From Lithodes maja (lineage: Eukaryota; Arthropoda; Malacostraca; Decapoda; Lithodidae), in contig JBAKBP010007113.1 in NCBI GenBank assembly GCA_037953745.1, positions 39,109 through 103,108 of the forward strand: 64,000 nucleotides of DNA, given 5' to 3'. The stretch's first letter is position 1. Each line of letters starts with the position of its first letter. The notes beneath the pieces are model-generated. The model saw only the letters and a list, made by a program, of their open reading frames with translations, did not search any database and was not told the origin of the DNA. Made by a program: the position numbers and the translations under genes. Below are positions 10,789-20,500 of this stretch, piece after piece.

Positions 10789-11877
10789 CTATTGTACACA
10801 TAGCTTCAATCTTTTTGCCTGTGCTTGTTTTGTCTCATTTGTTGGGTATTTTACACAGAAACTCCATTTATGCTTGTTATTACATAGCTTACATAGAATC
10901 TGAGCAGGTTTCTTATATGTACCCTCTTTCTTTCCTTTAGTCCCCACCGTCATGCTTACTGTTCCCCTCATTTCCACATTACCACTCCCTCCCGACACAT
11001 ACAGTATCCCATTGTTCAACTGTAGATTACTAATTTCTTTACTGAACTGAGTTTTGAACTCCCCCAGATCAAACGATCTAACCTTGTCAAGTATTGCCAT
11101 AGGAAGCTTCTGACGTAAGATAATGACTATCATTTCCTGTGTGGTGAGCCCTAGGGTGTCCAGCATTCGAGTATGGCACTCCATATTTGCCCTAATATTT
11201 GCTAACTCCTCAACCTTATACTGTGGTTCTGCAAGCTTTAACAAGGCAACGACATGGGCCATCTTCAACTGCTCTTGATCCCCATATGTGGACTTTAATA
11301 ATTGTACTGCCTCCAGATAGCTATCACCTACTACCGCAAAACCCTCTATCAAATGTAAGGCCTCTCCTTCCATTTGTCCTTTCAGATAGTGAAACTTACG
11401 GACATTATCCAGAGAGGATTCATGTACTGTAGACCGAAATACATCCCAAAAAGCTAACCACTCAGTCAATTTGCCCCCAAATATAGAAAGATTGAGGTTT
11501 GGGAGGTGCACAGTGTGTTTCAGGTCAACCCTTCTATGGGCTTCGTTCTCGCCTCCCTTCTTATTTGCGACAGCGCGCTGTAATAGGTGCTTCGCTTTAA
11601 AGACAGGTTCATCATAGAGGGCGCGATTATTACACTCTGAAATTATCTCTTCCTCCTCTGTCATGCCTGCCACAATCACCTCACTTAGAGCAACAATACG
11701 ACTGTGGGTAGCCTGGACATTGTCTAACCTAGCCTCTAGTTCCTCGAGATCAGCAGTAGTGATGAAAGCGTTGACATCAATAATTAACCTATTTAATACT
11801 CCCCAAAGTCCCACCCTCTGATTTTTAGGGGCTTTGCTCAGTACCCCACTAGACGGTGTCTCTTCCTGTTTACTCAT
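10789..11877 (-). CDS. BEL/Pao Gag (DUF1759-like)
   Basis: This is a 362-codon frame with ATG at 11877. The N-terminal part is acidic and helical (TTADLEELEARLDNVQATHSR). The middle has the DUF1759-type core LPNLNLSIFGGKLTEWLAFW at about 126-145, then KFHYLKGQMEGEAL and the long helical capsid-like segment, as in Pao/BEL Gag. The end has CKLCNNKHKWSFC, a first zinc-knuckle-like cluster. It stops at TAG in CVQ-stop, and a second zinc knuckle continues in a shifted frame, so Gag and Pol were probably one polyprotein. The 5' leader with a primer-binding-like site lies about 400 bp upstream. Confidence 0.8.
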   Translation of the reverse strand: MSKQEETPSSGVLSKAPKNQRVGLWGVLNRLIIDVNAFITTADLEELEARLDNVQATHSRIVALSEVIVAGMTEEEEIISECNNRALYDEPVFKAKHLLQRAVANKKGGENEAHRRVDLKHTVHLPNLNLSIFGGKLTEWLAFWDVFRSTVHESSLDNVRKFHYLKGQMEGEALHLIEGFAVVGDSYLEAVQLLKSTYGDQEQLKMAHVVALLKLAEPQYKVEELANIRANMECHTRMLDTLGLTTQEMIVIILRQKLPMAILDKVRSFDLGEFKTQFSKEISNLQLNNGILYVSGGSGNVEMRGTVSMTVGTKGKKEGTYKKPAQILCKLCNNKHKWSFCVKYPTNETKQAQAKRLKLCVQ

Positions 11878-12267
11878 TTTGTATGTAAGCCTGTAGGCTA
11901 TTTACCTAAAATGTTATAATTACGAGGGCAAAATAGTAGCCTAGTTAAGAGACGCCGACTGGCAGACTTCTATGTTATGGAGAAAAATAGCACACAAAAT
12001 AGCAATACCCACACTAAAGGGTCATATTGAACAAGATTTTTTTTTAGGTCAGGTCATGTGTCACAGGAAGTCTGAAATGAAAGAGAAAATTATTGGGGGA
12101 AGATGATGGGTGGGATGCAGGACTTAGGCAGGCGCAACGATGTGACCCTGCACTCCGGCTCTAACCATCGCTTGGCTAGCCTTACCAGTTTATCATAGAG
12201 TTGTTCCTGCATCCTGTTATATGTTCAATTGCTCATTGCCTTAACAAATCCCTTACTGGTAGCCAAT

Positions 12268-12286
12268 TTCCCGGGTCTGGGCACCA
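12268..12286 (-). promoter_or_regulatory. Candidate primer-binding site and LTR edge of the BEL element
   Basis: On the minus strand TGGTGCCCAGACCCGGGAA starts with the TGG expected of a site complementary to a tRNA 3' CCA end. One base upstream the sequence ends ...TTTACCACA, consistent with the CA end of an LTR starting at 12288 in plus coordinates. I cannot name the tRNA. The far edge of the LTR is not determined; the sequence to about 12830 may belong to it. Confidence 0.5.
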
Positions 12287-12829
12287 ATGTGGTAAACTAT
12301 CAATGGAAGTTAAATATTTCTAAGCTATAATAATTCAAACAATATCAATCTAAATTAAATTACTCCATATATAAATTGAATTCAATCTGAAACAAGCTAA
12401 TTTATATCCAAAGGTCTCACACAATAAATTATATATAAAGTAAGGTTATAAGGGTTAATATTATCCAGGAATTAACTCACCAATAGTTCCACGTGGCAAT
12501 GAGACAAAGGAGAACTTTACCCAATAAGGCGGACAATGGGGAAACGAGACATCGGCCCTGAGGCTCGAGTCAAGTGAAAGAAAGGATCAAATGATTATAT
12601 GGGAATGGACATGAATACTATGCTTATCTGTTAGTCAGTCATGGCATCGATGAGAGCGTCGTGATGGTGTAGATGTATGTATTGCTGTCAGTGTATTGTG
12701 ATTAGGACTAGAGGCACAAAAGCTCGATCAACTGAAGGCAGAAATTAGATGTTAACTGGTTGGTGGTCGTGAAGGCTCTGCTGTTTCCAGCCCTCTGCCT
12801 TGCTGCCATGGCATACGCCAGGGCCCAAA

Positions 12830-13385
12830 TTATCGTACCGATTCTATGTTGCTCAATACGATAAATTATATTAATATATATATGATAAATTCATATATAC
12901 TACATAATACCATGTCAATATTGCTTAATAGCATATTAGGCCTTTTATAATCTTAACTTACATACAATCTTATAATATACGATCTACTCATCCTATGCCG
13001 TGTAGCGGGAACGACCGTGACGTCACAGAGACGTACGGTGGCACAAAAAATATCGTACACTATCGTATTTACACGATACCCACCATTGCTTGTAAAGTGC
13101 TTTTGCTCGATCTGGGCATGTTCCTCCTCCTCTCTCGCATTTACTTAGGATATAGGATATATTTGGGGTTGAGTAACGGTCCCTGAGCACTGGCCATGCA
13201 TTCACGATGATGAAGGAGGTGTAATAGTGTGGTGTGTGTGGGTGTATGAGGTGTGCGTGTGTTGTGAGCTGCTTGTGAGGTTAGGAATTGAAAGTTGCCA
13301 CTTCGTGCTAGTTGTCACCCTATTTCCATGCATATCTCATAAGTTCCTGGCTAGGGTTAGTGGGGGGTGGGGGGGGGGGGGTTGT
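12830..13385. other. No gene recognised
   Basis: AT-rich sequence with repeated TATCGTA/ACGATA words near 12830-13075 and a G tract near 13362-13380. The short reading frames here are not supported by any motif. Confidence 0.4.
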
Positions 13386-13904
13386 AGAGGCAGTCTAGAT
13401 AGGGCATCGGCGTTGGTGTGTAATTTTCCGGGTCTATAAGCTATTTCGAAGTTATATTCCTCGAGTGATTCTCGCCATCATACTGTTAAAGCATTTTGTA
13501 TCTGACTTCCGGAGCCATTGGAGGGCGTGGTGATTGGTAACTATGGTGACCTTGACTCCGGCTAGGTAGGCTTTGAAATGTTGAAGTGCCCATATGATTC
13601 CTAGGCATTCTCGTTTATTCACGGGGTAATTGATTTCGGCTGGGTTGAGGGTTCTGCTAGCACTAGCAATTATATGTTCTTACCCGCCTCTAGTTTGTGC
13701 TAATACGGCTCCAATTCCGAACTGTGGCACATTGGTGTAGAGGCGGAAAGGTTGGGTATAGTCCGGACATGAAACGACTGGTGCTGCTATTAGGAGGTCT
13801 TTGAGGGTGTTGAAGGCTTGTAGACGTTGGGATCTCCAAAGGAAGGGCTCTTCTTTTTTCGTGAGGTCAAGGAGTGGTTTGGCTATTGTGGCAAAATTCT
13901 TCAC
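13386..13904 (-). pseudogene. Decayed Gypsy element: RNase H region
   Basis: The minus strand reads FATIAKPLLDLTKKEEPF, the conserved connection after a Gypsy reverse transcriptase, then QAFNTLKDLLIAAPV and FRLYTNVPQFGIGAVLAQ. The usual catalytic DAS of RNase H is replaced by NVP at this position. Beyond 13680 further RNase H sequence continues in other frames (ECLGI-WALQHFKAYLAG, then ALQWL), so there are several frameshifts. The remnant ends near a G tract at about 13380; no integrase or LTR follows. Confidence 0.7.
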
Positions 13905-13940
13905 AAAGCGACGGTAGTAAGAGGCTAATCCTAGAAAGGC

Positions 13941-14731
13941 TCAGACTCCTTTAACATTGTTGGGGGGTGTTATGGCACTTATTGCTTGGAGTTTGGTGGG
14001 ATCAGGCGAAATGCCTTCTTCTGAGACTATATGGCCGAGGAATTGCACTTCTTTCTGTGCCATAGTACATTTAGATGGCTTGAGTTTTAGGTTGATATCC
14101 TTGATCCGTTGGAATACTTGGCGTAAGCGTTGTAGGTGTTCAGCCCAGGTTTTCCCGAAAACGATGATGTCATCGAGGTATGCTAAACATATTTCCCAAG
14201 TTAGTCCCTGCAAAACGGATTCCATGAGCCGTGAGAAGGTTGCAGGTCCGTTACACAGTCCAAGGGTAGTACGGTAAATTCAAATAGTCTCCTTTGACTG
14301 GTGGAGAAGGCCGTTTTCTGTTGGTGTTCCGGAAGTACGGGCACTTGCCAATATCCGGCTTGGGGGTCTAAGGTGGTGAACCATTTGGCGCCTAGTAGGG
14401 AGTCTACAGAGTCATTAATGCGGGGAAGTGGAGTTGCATCTTTGATGGTTACGTCATTAAGTTGCCGATAGTCAATGCAGAATCTGGTAGATCCGTCTTT
14501 TTTTCTTACTAGAACTACTGGGCAAGACCAAGGACTGGTAGAGGGTCTAACGACTCCGGTATTTAGCATTTCTTGCACTTGATTGTCTTCCTCCTGTCTT
14601 TGGATAGGGTTTTTTCTGCGAATTGGTTGACGAATAGGTGGTCCTACGGTGTTAATGGGGTGGTGAAGCAAGGTGGTTTTTCCTGCGTCGTGGCTGGATG
14701 TGGCGAAGATTTCTTGGAATGAAGTCATCAA
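13941..14731 (-). pseudogene. Decayed Gypsy element: reverse transcriptase
   Basis: Two overlapping minus-strand frames (14201-14731 and 13941-14225) together cover a Ty3/Gypsy reverse transcriptase. The first has GVVRPSTSPWSCPVVLVRKK, DGSTRFCIDYRQLNDVT, then FTTLDPQAGYWQVPV. The normal catalytic Asp is displaced: the usual TKLDL-x-GYWQ reads TTLDPQAGYWQ. The second has AYLDDIIVFGKTW with the YLDD catalytic pair, then KPSKCTMAQKEVQFLGHIVSEEGI. The frame change lies near 14225, in the stretch that should encode the GL-NAPATFQ block, which is damaged. This belongs to the same element as 14728-15461 and 24703-25870. Confidence 0.8.
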
Positions 14732-15121
14732 GTCTTGTAGGTCTTGTCTTTGTTGGTGTGTGAGTCGGGAAGGAATTTCAGGGAATTTAGGAGGGGGGGA
14801 GGATTCTTTATCTTCGAGTAATGATAACTCTTCATCGTGATTTTTAGCTCTCCTATAGCTAATCCTTTTGGCAAAGTAAGGGAGTGATCTGATATGTTAG
14901 CAATTTTTATGCAATTTAGTTTTTCAGGCATAATGGCGGGAGCGGTAAGGCAGTCTCTATCAAAGGGGCTTTGGAGGTTCGGGGTGATGATTACATCACC
15001 TGATAAGGTAGGTAGGATGGGAATCCATTGTTCATGATGGGGGGGTAGCATAACAGATTTGGAAATGATAGCCTGAGAAGTTTTGATTGTGCGAACAGGA
15101 TGCGTTACTCTAGGTTCACTG

Positions 15122-15157
<36 letters not shown>

Positions 15158-15461
15158 GAGGGTTGAACTTGATCACTCTGTGGACACAGTCGATGGTGGC
15201 ATGAAGGGAAGAGAGCAAGTCAAAGCCGAGGTATCCATCGTATTTCATTTCTTTAGAGGGGAATATCATGAGAGGGTGGTGGTGACCGTGATCAGGAAGG
15301 TTGGTAGCTACGTAAAGGGGGGCTATTTCTCCACTGTTTGGTATTATGCCATTGTTGGCATCAATTGAGACGATGGTGGAGGGTTGCAAAGGTTCAAAAG
15401 TGGCCTGGTTTTGATGAAAAAATTAAGTGAATAAGCATGAACGGGAAGCTCCCGTATCTAT
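14728..15461 (-). pseudogene. Decayed Gypsy element: protease 3' part and linker, broken by the nested insertion
   Basis: The minus-strand sequence starting exactly at the inserted LTR reads D-T-G-A-S, the retroviral-type aspartic protease active site, then stops at TAA (15423-15425). Downstream frames contain YDGYLGFDLLSSLHATIDC, the protease C-terminal part, and a linker to RT (14728-15051). A 34-base A tract (poly(T) at 15123-15156) interrupts the linker. The protease N-terminal side and Gag resume on the far side of the insertion, after 24706. Confidence 0.7.
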
Positions 15462-17269
15462 TGTTACGGCTGGATCGGCAATACATATTCGGGATTCTTG
15501 ATCGTAGGACAGAAATGGCTTATGTGACAACGACACGCTCGATTCCAGTCCCAAATACTATATGCTCCAGACAACAAAAGCACCAACGCCCTACAGAGTT
15601 ATTGTCTATGGTAACGAGGTACCTTAACTCGGCGAAAGTGTACAACAGGGGTAGGCTATGAGGCTAAACTCCCTCAGACATTTATAGGTTACGTTATTAC
15701 TAAAGAAATGCAATACTCAAGAAACTACGTTAATATTAAGCCTCTAATAATGTAGAATAGAAGCAGGCTAAAGATATGACAGTGAAATGCTAAATGACAA
15801 ATGTACACGCCTACTTGAAAGCGCGTGCACTAGAATAACTGTCCCCTACTAACATGCACTAGCATGTAGCATACAAGATGTTCATGATCCAGTAGATACC
15901 TAATAATACACATGGAAGGAACATAAATAGTAGTCACTTATTGTAATAATGAATCTATACTTGGAATAACTAAAAGGTTGCAGGCAACAGTACTGCGCCG
16001 GTAGCCTACTACCGCATAGGCTACTTCGCTTCTCTCACTCTGTCTCCCCTCTGAGTCTGTATGCGCCCTACGCAACAGAACTCCGGACACAGCAGCAAAA
16101 CGACAGTGCAGTTAATTGATACATGAAAGTATTAATAGTGTTGTCTTGTGTGTGAGTAATGTGTACTGTAAAGTGTTACATACATAAACTTAAAGAGAGC
16201 TGCAATGCATAGTAAAATAAAGATATAACCCACTCATCATCCCCATGTGTTCTAGCTAGCAGGCCAAGTCACAGGAACAACGAGTCCCAGTACCGAAAGC
16301 GAGAACCCAGGAAAAGACTGTAGAGAACACAAGGACAGATAAATTACGTTACTCTACTATACCGGCACTACGAGCGAGCTGTAGTCTCTGGTACTGCACT
16401 CGCTCCTGGCTCGGTAGGCAAATCAAGGCTAAGTCCTCACCCCTCTACAGACAACTCCTGGGCATGGTCGGGCTCTTACACATGGCACTAGTCTAGTCAC
16501 AAATTGGATGATGAGCTGGGCATATAACTCGTGAACATGTAGAACGTTCACCAACTATCCTCATCAAGAAGATCGCTGTTCACATTAACCCCTTAAATCT
16601 AATACATGTAAATATATGCTTGTCCTAAGAGTAATACGAGAGGTGAGTGCTGAAACTCCTTTAGGACCTCAAGGGAAGGGTATGCATTTAAATAGAGAGA
16701 AGAATGAAATGAGAGTAATGTCGTCAGAGAGAAAGAGTGCAACCGTGAGAAATTGGGAGAGAGGGCAAGGGATGTTAGAATCTCAAAGGTTCTAGGCAAC
16801 CTGGTCATAGAGCACACAGCGAGCCTCCAGGCAATGTGCTGTACGACAACATGGGCAGCCCAGACAGCATAGGCAGGCGGCAATGTACTACCAACCCTGT
16901 CGCATCTAGCTATAAGCGCAGGGCTGCCAACCGGTCCATACGTCTGGCAACCACCCCCCCGGCAGCGTGGCGCACCGCTACCCTCTCGCTCTGAAGTCTA
17001 ACTCACTCTCTCTCTCTGAATTCCTATCATCTCATCTATCAACTTCTCTATTGATACTACATATTAAATGGAAGGTCTCGACATGGCTTAAAACAAAACC
17101 CACCACTGGTTAGCAAATGACGAGACCTTTGCAGAGATACAAAGAACATAGTTATACGTTGTCACACTCAATATAAGCAGCCAGCATGGTACAACGTGGT
17201 ACCGTGGTGGTACAGTGGAGTACCAAGGAGTACAATCAGGTTACGTTGCCACGCACTGGGTGCGTCACA
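15462..17269 (-). repeat. 3' LTR of the complete Gypsy element
   Basis: 1,808 bp, TG...CA bounded on the element strand, and identical to the right copy apart from the T at 16905. It is long for an LTR and has no coding capacity; short frames inside it occur identically in both copies. Adjacent plus-strand bases 17270-17280 (GCCCCCCCAAG) give CTTGGGGGGGC on the element strand, a G-rich polypurine tract. Confidence 0.95.
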
Positions 17270-17551
17270 GCCCCCCCAAGACTTTAGATAATCGACCTTA
17301 GAAGCATTATCAAAATCTGACAGGCAACCAACCGACCTGCTACCCTTAGCTGCCACTAATTGCAAAAGGTGCACAACAACTGAAGTGTGAATTATACATA
17401 AAACACAATATCGCATGCATCATGCTACAACAATAAAGACTTACAAAACCAAAAAAAAAATTTCTCGTTTATTTTATTGTTTTTATAATCTTTTTGGACG
17501 GCGTTATGATAGCCTAATTTTACTCCTGCTCAACCCACACACCGTGCACGA

Positions 17552-20500
17552 CTATCCTGGATCATCAACCCTTGATAGACAATCTGCTATCACGTTCTCA
17601 CTCCCGGCAATATGCTGAATGTTGAGATTATACTCTTGGAGCATTAGGGACCACCTGGTCAACCGCATATTCCGATTGTGAAACTGATTTAGGAATTTCA
17701 AGGGATGATGGTCCGTATAAATCGTCACTACCGGGCCGTAGGCTGGAACATAAACTTCGAAATGTTTGAGCGACAAAACGATAGCAAGAAGCTCCTTCTC
17801 TATAGTCGAGTAATTCCTTTGTGCCGAATTAAACTTGCGAGAAAAGAAGCTCACTGGGTGTTCCAAGCCCTCGGAATCAGTCTGCAGTAACACTGCCCCG
17901 GCACCCACACCGCTGGCATCAGTCGCCAGCTGAAAACTCCTGGAGAAGTCTGGGGCTCTCAAAATCGGATGTGTACACAGCAGGTGCTTGACTAGGTCGA
18001 AAGCCCTCTGACACTCCGCAGCCCAACAGAACTTCACTGACTTCGACAGTAGATCAGTTAACGGTGCTAAGACAGTAGAGTATCCCCGGATGAAGCGCCT
18101 ATAATAGCCTATCATACCTAGGAACCGCATGACCTGGCGCTTAGTGGTGGGCCTGGGAAACATATTGATAGCCTGTATCTTGCTCAGGGGGGGGCACACC
18201 CGGCCTAACCCGACCACGAAGCCAAGATACTGCACAGTAGCCTTTACAAACTCGCACTTCCTCAGGTTCACCACCAGCCCAGCATCGTGCAACTTCCCAA
18301 ACAGGGTCTCTAAGTGCCTTAGGTGATTTTCAAAATTGTCATCATACACTATCACGTCATCAAGGTAGACCGTGCAGTTAGGGATTTCGTCACAAATATC
18401 GTTCATCAGGTTCTGAAACGTGGCAGGTGCGTTCTTAAGCCCATAAGGCATTACGTTACATTGGTAGGTCTTGCCATCTACCACAAAACCACAAACTTGC
18501 TTAGCTCGGTCCGACAGGGGTACTTGCCAGTAGCCTTTTACAAGATCAATTTTAGTAAGGTACTTTGCATTCCCTATCTTGTCCACGCTGTCGTCAACTC
18601 GAGGCAAAGGGTAAGGGTTGGTAGTGGTCAAGCCATTTAGCCTACGAAAATCTATGCAGAACCGCACCTTGCCGTCAGGTTTTGGCTGCAACGTGACGGG
18701 TGATGTCCACTTCACATAACCTTCAGTGATCATCCCTCTCTCAACCATGTACTTTAACTCCTCCCGTAAAGCTGGCAACTTTACCGGGGGCACACGGTAG
18801 GGCACTGACTTGAAGGGCACATTATCACCGACGTCCACGTCGTGCGTTACCTGAGTAGTGAGACCTGGGTGTTCGGCGAAAACAGAGGGGTATGACCTGA
18901 ACAGGCCTAGGACAGCAGCACCCTGGTGCTCAGGCAGGTGACTTACAGCTTGCCTAGCCTCTTGTTCAGTATTCCCCGCCCACTGTTCCGCGGAAATGAC
19001 ACAGTCCCAGCTATCCTCCTCAGCAGCATGACTGTCCCCACCTCCTTCTCCACCCTGGCCGCTGCAGGCCAGCACAGGGACAGTGAGAGGCTCTGAGGGG
19101 CGTCTCACATACTCTTTCATGAGGTTAACATGACATAACTGATGTTTTTTTCTACGGTCAGGTGTTGCAACGAGATAATCAAGGTCGGACAGTTTCTTAG
19201 CCACCACATACGGCCCAATAAACTTGGCAGAAAGGGGGTGTCCAGGCAAAGGTAAAAGCAACATTACCTCCTGACCCACCGAAAACTCCCGAAGCTTCAC
19301 CTTGGCGTCATACTGGTGCTTCATGACCGCCTGTGCATTAACCAAGTTATTACCTGCCGCTGCCATGCAACCTATAAGTCTCTCCCGGCTCTCAAGGATA
19401 TATTTAAGTACAGACCCCGGCTTCTCTTCGCCCTCCCAGATCTCTTTCACCATACTTAAAGGTCCTCTCACATTATGGCCAAAGACTAGTTGATTTGGAC
19501 TGAACCCCAGGCTCTCTCCTGGGACTTCACGTGCAGCGAACAGAACATACGGCAGACCCAAATCCCAATCAGTGTCATGTTCTGCACAGTAACAGCGTAG
19601 CATACTCTTCAGGGTCGAGTGCCACCGCTCCAAGACTCCCTGACTCTCGGGATGGTAGGCTGACGACACTACAGAACATATACCGTGCAACTGAAGGGTT
19701 TGCTTGAACAATTTGGATGTAAAATTGCTCCCCTGGTCTGACTGCACCTCACGTGGAAATCCATAACGGGAACAGAACAATAATAAGTTTTTAACAACTG
19801 CCTTTGCCGAGCCGTTTCTCATGGGGTATGCGTCCGGGTATCTCGTAGCCACATCCATGATTGTCAACAGGAATTTATTGCCACTACTAGTAGGCGGGAA
19901 AGGGCCAACCAAATCTACTACAACTTTGCTGAACGGAGGCCCGGTGACAGGTATGGGAAACAAAGGTGCCTTCGGGATTGTCTGGTTAGGCTTCCCCGTT
20001 GTCTGGCAGGTCGCACACCCAGCCACCCATGCACAGACATCAGCCTTGACCCCAGGCCACCAGAAAAACCTGCCCAATGCCGCCAATGTTTTTGTTACCC
20101 CCAAATGACCCGCCACCGGCACATCATGCGCCAGACACAATAAGGACTCTCTATACTTATTTGGAACAACCACCTGGTCTACTACCCTCGCACCGCCCTC
20201 CCACTTCGATTTGGGGTCTAGAAATCTGCGGTACAATATCCTGTTGAGCCTAAAGAAATCTCCCGGCTTCGCATCCCCATCTTCCTCCAACTCTATGGCA
20301 CCATTGCTATAACGAGCTAGGCTAGCGTCTTGCAGCTGCTGCTCACTAATGTCCCTGGGCGTCAATGCATCAAGATGGTTTTGTAATAAGACATTACCCC
20401 GGCTAGTAGGCTCTACTGCCTTAGTGGCTCTCGCTACAGCTCTTGCCTCACGCGAAGTCTTACCCAACTCTGCCTTGTTACACACCATATCTGGGCCAGA

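Noticed and set aside
16599..16883. 94-codon frame present twice (also 24032-24316) as a conserved gene
   Set aside because: It lies in the two LTR copies, so the duplication reflects LTR identity, not selection.
17260..17560. Envelope-like frame downstream of the Gypsy polyprotein
   Set aside because: Only about 280 bp separate the stop codon and the 3' LTR, with no signal peptide or membrane segment in any frame.
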